A stretch of DNA of 23,130 nt, from assembly GCA_937880705.1 (NCBI GenBank), contig CALGRZ010000138.1, positions 1-23,130 of the forward strand, written 5' to 3'. The notes under the pieces are model-generated. The model had not been told where the DNA came from and did not search any database. It saw only the letters and a list, made by a program, of their open reading frames with translations. The translations under genes were made by a program, and so were the position numbers. Every line of letters begins with the position of its first letter. The first letter of the stretch is position 1. This DNA comes from an uncultured Alistipes sp. Lineage in GTDB: Bacteria > Bacteroidota > Bacteroidia > Bacteroidales > Rikenellaceae. Below, one piece after another: positions 7,659 through 15,464 of this stretch.

Positions 7659-8417
7659 ATGTTTACACTTTTACAGACATACGTCGACTACGACACGGTC
7701 GGCTCGTCGGGCATAATGACCGACCTCTCGACGGGTGGCTCTATTGTGCTTATGGCCATCATAGGCGTTGTGGGCTATATTGTCCAGGCGCGTCTGCAAA
7801 GCGTCTTTAAGAGGTACTCGCAGGTGGTGTCGCCCGGTGCGATGACAGGTGCCGAGCTTGCCGAGAAGATGTTGCGCGACCATGGTATTCACAACGTCAA
7901 GGTGACACACGTCAAGGGTCACCTTACCGACCACTTCAACCCCCAGACGATGACCGTCAACCTTAGTGACAGCGTCTACGCCTCTCGCTCGGTGGCCGCG
8001 GCGGCTGTCGCCTGCCACGAGTGTGGCCACGCCGTGCAGCATGCCGTGGGCTATGCACCCTTGAGGCTACGTTCGCAGTTGGTGCCTGTGGTTAACTTCG
8101 CCTCGAAACTCTCCACATGGGTCATCCTCATCGGCATAGCCATCATGACGGCTACCAGCTCTGCGCTGGTGTGCTGGATAGGCGTGGGTATGGTGGCGAT
8201 GTCGGCACTCTTCTCGATTGTCACGCTGCCGGTGGAGTATAACGCCTCGGATAGAGCCTTGGAGTGGTTGCAGCGCAGTGGCACGCTGCGTGGCTCGGAG
8301 GTCGATGGCGCGCGTATCTCGCTGCGCTGGGCAGCACGCACCTATCTGGTTGCGGCATTGAGTGCCATAGCAACCATCCTCTACTATATTGCAATGATTA
8401 ATTCCAGACGTCGCTAA
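7659..8417 (+). CDS. Membrane zinc metallopeptidase, YugP family
   Basis: A 252-residue integral membrane protein of the neutral zinc metallopeptidase family (Zn_peptidase_2, YugP-like). The signature is ACHECGHAVQ, with zinc ligands His120 and His124 and catalytic Glu121; LPVEYNAS further on contains Glu193, the probable third ligand. Hydrophobic segments occur at about 22-45, around 157-190 (two helices just before the third ligand) and at the C-terminus, placing the active site at the membrane face. The region between the first helix and the HExxH motif (GAMTGAELAEKML, then NPQTMTVNLSD) is typical of the family. ATG 7659 follows an AAGGAG sequence with very short spacing. It is the third gene of the operon, 16 bases after the second antiporter. 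Natural substrate is not known. Confidence 0.9.
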   Translation: MFTLLQTYVDYDTVGSSGIMTDLSTGGSIVLMAIIGVVGYIVQARLQSVFKRYSQVVSPGAMTGAELAEKMLRDHGIHNVKVTHVKGHLTDHFNPQTMTVNLSDSVYASRSVAAAAVACHECGHAVQHAVGYAPLRLRSQLVPVVNFASKLSTWVILIGIAIMTATSSALVCWIGVGMVAMSALFSIVTLPVEYNASDRALEWLQRSGTLRGSEVDGARISLRWAARTYLVAALSAIATILYYIAMINSRRR

Positions 8418-8419
8418 CG

Positions 8420-10027
8420 ATGAAGGAGCGTAACTACATATTCCGCGGTTGGCTACTCGCCCTGCTTGTCACGTTGGGGCTCTTCGGTGTGAGCTTCATA
8501 CCCACTGTCGAGGTCTTTGGCCTCAAACTCGAGCGAGTGGATCTGCTCTCCGACCTGCGCGATAACACCGCAGAGGAGCCTGTGGAGTATGAGGCAGATA
8601 TTGCCCATCTTGAGGAGGTGCTGGCCGAGATGGAGCTCACTCGGGAGGTTGTGGCCGACACACTGCCCGAGTTGCCGTCGGTACGTTACCAGTGGCTGGT
8701 GAGCCAGCAGCCGAGCCTTGAGCGCAGAGCACTGCGCAGCGAGGTGATACTGCCCGATACTACGCTGCGCGTAGTGCCTATCGAGGACTTCGACACCATT
8801 GGCGAGAGCCGCTTTGACCGTCTGGTCGAGAAGCTGGCCAATGGTGAGCCGGTGCGCATAGCCTTTATGGGCGACTCGTTTGTCGAGGGCGACATCCTTA
8901 CGTCGGATCTACGCAACGAGCTTCAGGAGCTCTTCGGAGGTCGTGGCGTAGGCTTTGTACCCTGCGACATACCCTTTGCTACGGTGCGACGCACGGTGAA
9001 GCGTCGTTCGACAGGGTGGTCGTCGTATAGTGTCATGAAACCCAAGGCCGCACCGGAGCATCTGCGCGACATATTCTTCGTGTCGGGCTACCTCTCCGAG
9101 GGTGGTGTGGGTGCTACAACGCGCTGGCAGACCGTAGGCGAGCTCTCGCGCCTCGACTCGTGCACCGAGGCGCGTGTGCTGCTGCTTGCACGCGACAGCA
9201 GCCGTGTGGAGCTTACGCTCAACGACACGCTACGCCATGAGGTGGCGTTGGCGGGCGATGAGCGACTGCGCGAGATTAGTGTCGAGGGCGAGATAGCCTC
9301 GCTGGCGGTGAAGGTGCTCGAAGGCAAGGTGGTATGTTATGGTGCCTCGCTGGAGGGTGATGGTGGCGTCACGCTGGATAACTTCTCGGTGCGCAGCAAC
9401 AATGGACACGCCATCTTCGGCACGGGAGCCGCGATAAACCGCCAGGCCGACGATATGCTTGGCTACGACCTTGTAGTGCTGCAATATGGTCTGAACATCA
9501 TGTTGCCCAACCAGCGTAACTTCTCGAAGTACCGTGACCAGCTGCGCGATATGATCGCCTATGTCGAGAGGTGCTTCCCCGAGGCTGCCATCCTGGTGCT
9601 GGGAGTGAGTGACCGCTGGATAAAGGATGAGGAGAGCGGTAGGTATAAGCCTATCGGCTCGGTAGATGCGCTGACTCGCCATCAGCGTGCTGCGGCCGAC
9701 AGTTGCAACGTGGCCTTCTGGAATACCTCGGCGGCGATGGCCGAGCTGGGAGGCATGCCCGCGTTTGTGGCAAATGGCTGGGCTGCGGGTGACTATACAC
9801 ACATCAACTATGGCGGTGGCCGCCGTGTGGCGAAGGCCCTGGCTGCAGCCCTGCGTGAGCCCGTGGGTCGCATCCTTTACGAGCGCGAAGAGATGGAGCG
9901 TCTGCGCCAGGAGCGTCTGCGCATAAGCCTCGAGCATCAGACACTTGTCGAGGAGCGCATCGGTGGCGTGAGCTTTGATATGGATACCACAGTAACAACC
10001 CTTACATTGAGCGATGATAGACCGTAG
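8420..10027 (+). CDS. SGNH/GDSL hydrolase, probable acetyltransferase partner of MBOAT protein
   Basis: A 535-residue protein with one N-terminal membrane anchor (about residues 8-28), an acidic, Glu-rich periplasmic linker (about 35-110), then an SGNH domain. Block I is FMGDSFVEGD with nucleophile Ser153; QYGLN around residue 355 supplies the oxyanion Asn; DYTHINYGG holds Asp458 and His461, the DxxH pair. The C-terminal part has an Arg/Glu-rich helix. The large insertion between blocks I and III may be a carbohydrate- or acetyl-handling subdomain. It starts 2 bases after the metallopeptidase stop and overlaps the MBOAT gene by 14 bases. This pairing is that of AlgI-AlgJ/AlgX and PatA-PatB systems, where the SGNH protein transfers acetyl to a polysaccharide in the periplasm. 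The polymer modified here cannot be told. Confidence 0.88.
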   Translation: MKERNYIFRGWLLALLVTLGLFGVSFIPTVEVFGLKLERVDLLSDLRDNTAEEPVEYEADIAHLEEVLAEMELTREVVADTLPELPSVRYQWLVSQQPSLERRALRSEVILPDTTLRVVPIEDFDTIGESRFDRLVEKLANGEPVRIAFMGDSFVEGDILTSDLRNELQELFGGRGVGFVPCDIPFATVRRTVKRRSTGWSSYSVMKPKAAPEHLRDIFFVSGYLSEGGVGATTRWQTVGELSRLDSCTEARVLLLARDSSRVELTLNDTLRHEVALAGDERLREISVEGEIASLAVKVLEGKVVCYGASLEGDGGVTLDNFSVRSNNGHAIFGTGAAINRQADDMLGYDLVVLQYGLNIMLPNQRNFSKYRDQLRDMIAYVERCFPEAAILVLGVSDRWIKDEESGRYKPIGSVDALTRHQRAAADSCNVAFWNTSAAMAELGGMPAFVANGWAAGDYTHINYGGGRRVAKALAAALREPVGRILYEREEMERLRQERLRISLEHQTLVEERIGGVSFDMDTTVTTLTLSDDRP

Positions 10028-11567
10028 CGAGATACTATCCACACTCGGTCTTGATGGGTCGATGTTGGAGCGTGTCGTACCCCTCTTGGAGTACGACCCC
10101 ATGTCGCCTATAAGCCTTGTCAGCGGCTTCTTCCTCGTCGCATTTCTGATCTTCGGCCTCGGCTACCTCGTCGTGAAGCGTTGGGCGAGGGCCCGCACGC
10201 TCTATGTGGTGCTCTTCTCGCTCTACTTCTACTATAAGCTGTCGGGACTCTACCTGTTGTTGTTGCTGTTTGTCGCGGTGAGCGACTTTGTGATAGGCCG
10301 CCGTGTGGCGCAACGCCTCGAGCGCGGCGAGTCCGCACGCGGCTATGTGGCCTTGAGCGTCGTGATCAACCTTGCCATCCTCATCTACTTTAAGGCTACG
10401 GATGCCTTTGTGGAGAGTGTCAACGCCCTCTATGGCGAGGGTACGTTGCAGTGGGGTAAGGTGGTGGTGCCTGCCGGAGTGTCGTTCTTCGTCTTTCAGT
10501 CTATTGCCTATGTCGTGGATATCGCGCGTGGTCATATTAAGCCGCTTAAGCACCTCTCGGACTATATCTTCCTGCTCTCGTTCTTCCCGAAGATGTTCCT
10601 CGGCCCGTTGGTGCGAGCCAAGGACTTCATACCGCAGATCGAGGCTCGTAACATCTCGATTAGTAAGGCCGATGTGGGCCGTGCCGTGACACTTATTGCG
10701 GGCGGTGTGCTTAAGTATGGCGTTGTGGCCAAGGCGTTGGGTGTGCTCTTCGTGAGCCCCGCCCTTGCGGGTGAGCTGGGCGACAGTGGCGTGGTTGCAC
10801 TGATGGCCATCTATGGCTTTACGTTGCAGATCTATTGCGACTTCTCGGGTTACTCCGACCTGGCTATTGGCGTGGCACTATTGTTGGGCTTCCGCCTCCC
10901 CGATAACTTCGATGCCCCCTACCACTCGGCTACGATTACGGAGTTCTGGCGCAGGTGGCATATATCGCTCTCGACGTGGCTCAAGGAGTACCTCTATATC
11001 TCGCTGGGCGGTAACCGTCGTGGTGCGGTGCGCACCTATCTCAACCTTATCCTCACCATGTTGCTCGGAGGTCTGTGGCATGGCGTGGGCTTCACCTTTG
11101 TGGCGTGGGGTCTATGGCATGGCGTGGCACTTGCGCTGCATAAGATGTGGCTCAAGGTGGTACCTGGAGCCAAGACCCTGGGGCGCGATATGAGACCCTG
11201 GTGGAGGGCTTTGGCGGTGCTCTTTACCTTCCATCTGGTGGCCTTCGGCTGGCTGCTCTTCGCTGCGGAGAGCATGCAGCAGGTCGACGAGGTGGTGTTG
11301 CGCATAGCCTACAACAGCTCGTGGGCAGATCTGTGGCCTATGATGGGTGAGCACACCGTGGCCATGGTGCTTATGGTTATAGGCTATGTGATGCATGCCC
11401 TGCCACGGAGTGTCGATAGTGCGGTGCAGCGACGCATAAGCTCGGCAGGAGTCGTTACGCAGGCGATAATTATCGTCGCGGCAGTATGGCTTATGGTGCA
11501 GTGCAATATGATGTTGGCCGCAGCATCGGGCGATGGCGCAAACCTGCCCATGTATGCAGCATTTTAA
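10014..11567 (+). CDS. MBOAT-family O-acyltransferase (AlgI/PatA-like)
   Basis: A 517-residue polytopic membrane protein of the MBOAT family, which passes acyl groups, usually acetyl from acetyl-CoA, across the membrane for O-acylation of surface polymers. Family marks are VVPAGVSFFVFQSIAYVVD, FFPKMFLGPLVRA, YCDFSGYSDLAIG, FWRRWHISLSTWL (His316), and GGLWHG with the conserved catalytic His356, followed by a second LWHG (His369). Length fits the AlgI/PatA group. The start ATG overlaps the end of the SGNH gene by 14 bases, so the two are translationally coupled. Together with that gene and the PAP2 gene downstream, it forms a likely module for O-acetylation of a lipid-linked or secreted glycan, but no glycosyltransferase is present in the window to name the target. 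Confidence 0.93.
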   Translation: MIDRSEILSTLGLDGSMLERVVPLLEYDPMSPISLVSGFFLVAFLIFGLGYLVVKRWARARTLYVVLFSLYFYYKLSGLYLLLLLFVAVSDFVIGRRVAQRLERGESARGYVALSVVINLAILIYFKATDAFVESVNALYGEGTLQWGKVVVPAGVSFFVFQSIAYVVDIARGHIKPLKHLSDYIFLLSFFPKMFLGPLVRAKDFIPQIEARNISISKADVGRAVTLIAGGVLKYGVVAKALGVLFVSPALAGELGDSGVVALMAIYGFTLQIYCDFSGYSDLAIGVALLLGFRLPDNFDAPYHSATITEFWRRWHISLSTWLKEYLYISLGGNRRGAVRTYLNLILTMLLGGLWHGVGFTFVAWGLWHGVALALHKMWLKVVPGAKTLGRDMRPWWRALAVLFTFHLVAFGWLLFAAESMQQVDEVVLRIAYNSSWADLWPMMGEHTVAMVLMVIGYVMHALPRSVDSAVQRRISSAGVVTQAIIIVAAVWLMVQCNMMLAAASGDGANLPMYAAF

Positions 11568-11579
11568 TAGTATTAAAGG

Positions 11580-12161
11580 ATGACTACGATGTGGGATTGG
11601 CCTCTCTTCGAGGCTCTTAACTTTGACGGTGGGGCGACTGTCGATGCACTCTTTGTGGCTATCTCGGGTGTGAAGATGTGGCTGCCTCTCTATGCCCTTA
11701 TATTATATATGGTGTGGCGCAGATACGCCTGGCGCGGTGTGCTCATCTTCCTCGTCGCGGTGGCCGTGGCTATGGGGTGTGCCGACCTTGTTGCAGGTAT
11801 CTTCAAACATAGTGGACCGCTGAAGAGTGTGTGGCCCTCATTCCCCGTGCGCATGAGGCCTATGTTTAGCCCGGGGTTAGAGGATGTGCACGTCGTCTCT
11901 ACTCGCCATGGCCTCTACGGTACGGTCTCTGCACACGCGGCAACCATCGTGTCGTTGGCACTGCTGTCGTCGGTTGCGGTGGGGCGTAAGTGGTTCACGG
12001 CGATGATGGTTGTTGTGGCTCTACTTATCTGCTACTCACGCATTTATCTCGCCTGTCACTTTCCGCAGGATATACTCCTCGGAGCTGCACTGGGACTTAC
12101 CACAGGTGGGGTAGCGGCCGTACTCTTTAGAGCTTTGTTATCGAAAGTTGGGAAGCGATAA
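11580..12161 (+). CDS. PAP2-family membrane phosphatase
   Basis: A 193-residue membrane protein of the PAP2 acid phosphatase superfamily (undecaprenyl-pyrophosphate or lipid phosphatase type). Motif 2 is SAH (His119 in GTVSAHAAT) and motif 3 is SRIYLACHFPQD, with Arg154, His160 and Asp164, the classic SRx5HxxxD. Motif 1 is odd: Lys76 and Arg93-Pro94 are separated by 16 residues instead of 6, as if about ten residues were inserted. Several hydrophobic helices surround the motifs. Two in-frame ATGs (11580 and 11589) are possible; AAAGGA just before 11580 is better spaced for 11589. It is the last gene of the operon, 12 bases after the MBOAT stop and before a strong terminator. Recycling of a lipid carrier for the modified glycan is an attractive but unproven role. 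Confidence 0.88.
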   Translation: MTTMWDWPLFEALNFDGGATVDALFVAISGVKMWLPLYALILYMVWRRYAWRGVLIFLVAVAVAMGCADLVAGIFKHSGPLKSVWPSFPVRMRPMFSPGLEDVHVVSTRHGLYGTVSAHAATIVSLALLSSVAVGRKWFTAMMVVVALLICYSRIYLACHFPQDILLGAALGLTTGGVAAVLFRALLSKVGKR

Positions 12162-12180
12162 GAAAAGATTATACAAGCCT

Positions 12181-12219
12181 AAAGATGCGACAGATGACCC
12201 TCTGGCGCATCTTTTTTTT
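12181..12219 (+). terminator. Rho-independent terminator of the antiporter/acyltransferase operon
   Basis: AAAGATGCG pairs with CGCATCTTT, with an inner CAGA/TCTG pairing, and the stem runs into eight T. It lies 20 bases after the PAP2 stop and marks the operon end. Confidence 0.92.
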
Positions 12220-12270
12220 GAGGAGACGTTGTTTGTTAGTAAAGTGTCGAAAAAATAGGCTTGAAATAAT

Positions 12271-12301
12271 TTTCAAATCCGATAAAAAATACCCAATTTT
12301 G
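12271..12301 (+). promoter_or_regulatory. Weak candidate promoter for nrdJ
   Basis: TTTC at 12271-12274 and CAATTTTG at 12294-12301 are 19 bases apart, one mismatch each from the Bacteroidota consensus. The resulting leader would be about 120 bases and contains a 7-bp hairpin (12326-12344, CGTTTTG-TTTAA-CAAAACG). I see no recognisable cobalamin riboswitch in it. Confidence 0.45.
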
Positions 12302-12426
12302 TAACCTCAAATTATGCCCCCCATGCGTTTTGTTTAACAAAACGGGACGGCTGACGAGAAGCGATGCGTGCGCCTCTCTGCTCAACTGATTGAAATATAC
12401 GAAAATAATAAAATAAAACAGACACT

Positions 12427-14973
12427 ATGACCAACAAGCCTACCCCCGAACACCTTACAACGGTGAAATACGAGGATGCAGTAGCCGCCACGAAGGAGTA
12501 CTTCCTGGGTGACGACCTTGCTGCCACGGTCTGGGTGAGCAAGTATGCTCTGAAGGACTCGTTTGGCAATATCTACGAGAAGACACCCGTGGATATGCAC
12601 CATCGTATCGCAGCCGAGCTTGCACGCATCGAGCAGAACTATCCCAACCCCTTGACCAGCGACGAGATCTTCGAGCTTCTCGACCACTTCCGTTATGTCA
12701 TCCCCCAGGGTGGCCCCATGACCGGTATCGGCAATAACATGCAGGTGGCCTCGCTCTCGAACTGCTTTGTTATCGGCCATAAGAACCCCGCAGACTCGTA
12801 TGGCGGCATCTTCCGCATGGACGAGGAGCAGGTGCAGCTGATGAAGCGTCGCGGTGGTGTGGGTCACGACCTCTCGCACATCCGTCCTACGGGTAGCCCC
12901 GTGCTCAACTCGGCACTCACCTCGACAGGTATCGTGCCCTTCATGGAGCGTTACTCGAACTCTACACGCGAGGTGGCGCAGGATGGCCGTCGTGGTGCGC
13001 TGATGCTCTCGCTGCTTATCAAGCACCCCGATGCCGAGCGTTTTATCGACGCCAAGGTCGACACCGGCAAGGTGACAGGTGCCAACGTCTCGATTAAGAT
13101 CGACGACGAGTTCATGCGCTCTGCCCTCGAGAGCCGTCCCTATCGTCAGGAGTTCCCCATCGGCGCAGCGCAGCCCATGGTAACCAAGGATGTGGATGCC
13201 AAGAAGTTGTGGGAGAAGATTATCCACAATGCGTGGAAGTCGGCCGAGCCCGGCGTGCTCTTCTGGGATACCATCATCCGCGAGAGTGTGCCCGACTGCT
13301 ATGCCGACGAGGGCTTCCGCACCGTGTCGACAAACCCCTGTGGCGAGATTCCTCTCTGCCCCTACGACAGCTGCCGTCTGTTGGCTCTCAACCTGTTGAG
13401 CTATGTCGACGAGCCCTTCACCAAGAAGGCTTCGTTCAACTTCGATAAGTTCAAGGGACATGTCCACAAGGCCATGCATCTTATGGACGACATCATCGAC
13501 CTGGAGCTCGAGAAGATCGAGCTTATCATCGAGAAGATCGCCTCGGATCCCGAGGATCAGGATGTACGTCGCGTAGAGCTGGAGCTCTGGCACAAGATCA
13601 AGGATATGGCACTCAAGGGTCGTCGTACAGGTCTGGGTATCACCGCCGAGGGCGATATGCTCGCTGCGTTGGGCATGCGCTATGGCTCGGATGAGGCCAT
13701 CGACTTTGCCGTTAAGGTGCACAAGACCCTCGCTGTGGAGGCCTACCGTGCCTCGGTAGATATGGCCAAGTATCGTGGTGCCTTTGGTGTCTTCGACTTT
13801 GCCAAGGAGCAGAACAATCCTATGATTTGCCGTATTCTCGAGGAGGCTCCCGAGCTTAAGGAGCTGATGCAGAAGTATGGCCGTCGTAATATCGCGATGC
13901 TCACCATCGCACCTACGGGTACCACCTCGCTGATGTCGCAGACAACATCGGGTATCGAGCCCGTATTCCGCCCCGTGTATAAGCGTCGTCGCAAGATCAA
14001 CCCGTCGGATAAGGATCAGCAGGCGATGTTTGTCGACGAGACCGGCGAGAAGTTCATCGAGTACTATGTCTACCACCACCAGTTTGTCAAGTGGTTGGAG
14101 ATCAATGGTTACGACACCTCGCGTTTGCAGACCATCTCGGAGGCCGAGCTGGAGAAGTGGTTGCAGGCATCGCCCTACCACAAGGCTACGGCAAACGATA
14201 TCGACTGGGTAGCAAAGGTTAAGATGCAGGGTGCCATCCAGAAGTGGGTGGATCACTCTATCTCGGTTACCGTCAACCTGCCCAACGACGTGTCGGAGGA
14301 GCTGGTGGCCGATGTGTACCGCACCGCCTGGGAGTCGGGCTGTAAGGGTATCACCGTATATCGTGACGGCTGCCGCACAGGTGTGCTTTTGGATGTGAAC
14401 TCAAAGAATAAGAAGGATTGCAACTCTACGGGCTCGATTCGTCGTCCCGAGTCGATCCCCGCAGATATCGTGCGCTTCAAGAACGGCAACGAGGACTGGA
14501 TCGCCTTCGTGGGTAAGCAGGATGACCGCCCCTACGAGATCTTTACGGGTAAGATTGAGGAGGATGCCATGTACATCCCCAAGACCATCACCCATGGTAA
14601 CATCCTCAAGGTTAGCGAGGCCGATGGCTCGAAGCGTTACGACTTCCAGTATCAGGATCGCTACGGCTATGTGAATACCATTGGTGGTATCTCGCGCCTC
14701 TTCGACGAGGAGTTCTGGAACTACGCCAAGCTCATCTCGGGTGTGTTGCGCTACGGCATGCCTATCGACAAGGTTGTGCAGCTCGTCGATGGCCTTCACC
14801 TCGACTCGGAGACCATCAACACCTGGAAGAATGGTGTTGAGCGTGCTCTGAAGCAGTATATTAAGGATGGTACTCGCAGTAAGGGTCGCTGTCCGCAGTG
14901 TGGTCAGGAGCAGATGGCCTACCAGAATGGTTGCCTGACCTGTATGTCGTGCGGCTACTCGAAGTGCGGTTAA
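12427..14973 (+). CDS. nrdJ: Adenosylcobalamin-dependent ribonucleotide reductase (class II)
   Basis: An 848-residue class II ribonucleotide reductase, which reduces ribonucleotides to deoxyribonucleotides using adenosylcobalamin, without oxygen requirement. Active-site residues are all visible: NPCGE with Asn303, thiyl-radical Cys305 and Glu307; the redox pair Cys113 (LSNCF) and Cys316, which sits 11 residues after Cys305 as in characterised NrdJ enzymes; and the PTGTTS phosphate-binding loop. The C-terminal tail has CPQC and a further CLTCMSC...C cluster, expected to re-reduce the active site or bind zinc. The protein appears complete and single-copy, with its own weak promoter and a terminator at 15013. 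Sequences RRGGVGHDLSHIRPTGS and KRRRKINPSDKD are also family-typical. It implies a need for B12, probably salvaged, since no corrin genes are nearby. Confidence 0.97.
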   Translation: MTNKPTPEHLTTVKYEDAVAATKEYFLGDDLAATVWVSKYALKDSFGNIYEKTPVDMHHRIAAELARIEQNYPNPLTSDEIFELLDHFRYVIPQGGPMTGIGNNMQVASLSNCFVIGHKNPADSYGGIFRMDEEQVQLMKRRGGVGHDLSHIRPTGSPVLNSALTSTGIVPFMERYSNSTREVAQDGRRGALMLSLLIKHPDAERFIDAKVDTGKVTGANVSIKIDDEFMRSALESRPYRQEFPIGAAQPMVTKDVDAKKLWEKIIHNAWKSAEPGVLFWDTIIRESVPDCYADEGFRTVSTNPCGEIPLCPYDSCRLLALNLLSYVDEPFTKKASFNFDKFKGHVHKAMHLMDDIIDLELEKIELIIEKIASDPEDQDVRRVELELWHKIKDMALKGRRTGLGITAEGDMLAALGMRYGSDEAIDFAVKVHKTLAVEAYRASVDMAKYRGAFGVFDFAKEQNNPMICRILEEAPELKELMQKYGRRNIAMLTIAPTGTTSLMSQTTSGIEPVFRPVYKRRRKINPSDKDQQAMFVDETGEKFIEYYVYHHQFVKWLEINGYDTSRLQTISEAELEKWLQASPYHKATANDIDWVAKVKMQGAIQKWVDHSISVTVNLPNDVSEELVADVYRTAWESGCKGITVYRDGCRTGVLLDVNSKNKKDCNSTGSIRRPESIPADIVRFKNGNEDWIAFVGKQDDRPYEIFTGKIEEDAMYIPKTITHGNILKVSEADGSKRYDFQYQDRYGYVNTIGGISRLFDEEFWNYAKLISGVLRYGMPIDKVVQLVDGLHLDSETINTWKNGVERALKQYIKDGTRSKGRCPQCGQEQMAYQNGCLTCMSCGYSKCG

Positions 14974-15012
14974 TCGTATGAGATAGGGGGCATCTGTGGC
15001 CTCTTGATTGTT

Positions 15013-15042
15013 GACCCCGAGGTGATTGCCTCGGGGTCTTTT
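15013..15042 (+). terminator. Rho-independent terminator after nrdJ
   Basis: GACCCCGAGG pairs perfectly with CCTCGGGGTC across a six-base loop (TGATTG) and is followed by TTTTGTTG, 39 bases after the nrdJ stop. Confidence 0.93.
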
Positions 15043-15050
15043 GTTGTATA

Positions 15051-15246
15051 GGGAGGAGTAGGAAGAGATAGGACTGAATAGGAAGAGATAGGACTGAATG
15101 GGAAGAAATAGGAAGAAATAGGATATTTCGGGATAGCAGGCCGTTCACGGCTAAATGTCGGCCGCGCTTAATCCCATCAAGTCCTATTCAGTCCTATCAA
15201 ATCCTATCAAGTCCTCCCGACTGCGCCAAGTCCTATCGACTGCGCC
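15051..15246. repeat. Copy A of the TAGGA-decamer / core repeat family
   Basis: The left arm (15051-15126) is a run of 10-bp units based on TAGGA (AGAGA, CTGAA, AGAAA variants). The core (about 15129-15175) has GGGATAGCAGG, a hairpin GCCG-TTCA-CGGC, and AAATGTCGGCCGCGCTTA at 15153-15170, then ATCCC. The right arm has inverted units (TCCTAT) and ends CGACTGCGCC twice. A 17-bp segment of the left arm (15067-15083) is a perfect inverted match to 15182-15198. It fills the gap between the nrdJ terminator and the next promoter; the rest of the 491-base gap is an AT-rich promoter region and leader. Confidence 0.88.
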
Positions 15247-15304
15247 ACCGCTCACCCCATGCCACAACCATTTTTTTTGCAAAAAACCGCCAAAACATAT
15301 TATT

Positions 15305-15329
15305 TTTTGTTTTTTATTTGTATATTTGC
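15305..15329 (+). promoter_or_regulatory. Promoter region of the 15465 lipoprotein gene
   Basis: TATATTTG at 15321-15328 matches the -7 consensus; the 25-base block ending at 15329 is identical at 23 of 25 positions to the block before the OmpA-family gene (19818-19842). A TTTG at 15306-15309 is only 11 bases upstream of the -7 box, too close for the usual -33. The predicted leader is about 130 bases and holds GGTGTG/CACACC (15341-15378). Confidence 0.65.
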
Positions 15330-15464
15330 GAGACTGAAAGGGTGTGTTTTTATCGCTGGGGTGGATGAGTGCCACACCAAAAGAATATAAAATTATAACA
15401 CATGCCCGAAAAAGGCCGAAAAAAGCAGATATATTTAAATAATTTTTTAAACCTAAATTGAGCT

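Noticed and set aside
12302..12426. Cobalamin riboswitch in the leader of the B12-dependent reductase gene
   Set aside because: The leader is short, shows only one small hairpin, and I find none of the conserved B12-box sequence.
12382..14256. A 624-residue minus-strand open frame opposite nrdJ
   Set aside because: A shadow of the real gene caused by codon bias; nrdJ on the plus strand has all active-site motifs.
15051..15246. Insertion sequence or MITE with target-site duplication
   Set aside because: No transposase frame, no clear terminal inverted repeats of the whole unit, and no flanking duplication seen; the opposed decamers are imperfect and of unequal length. A non-autonomous element is not excluded.
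15155..15337. A 60-residue plus-strand open frame after nrdJ
   Set aside because: It translates the right arm of repeat copy A and the AT-rich promoter region of the next gene; low complexity and no family features.
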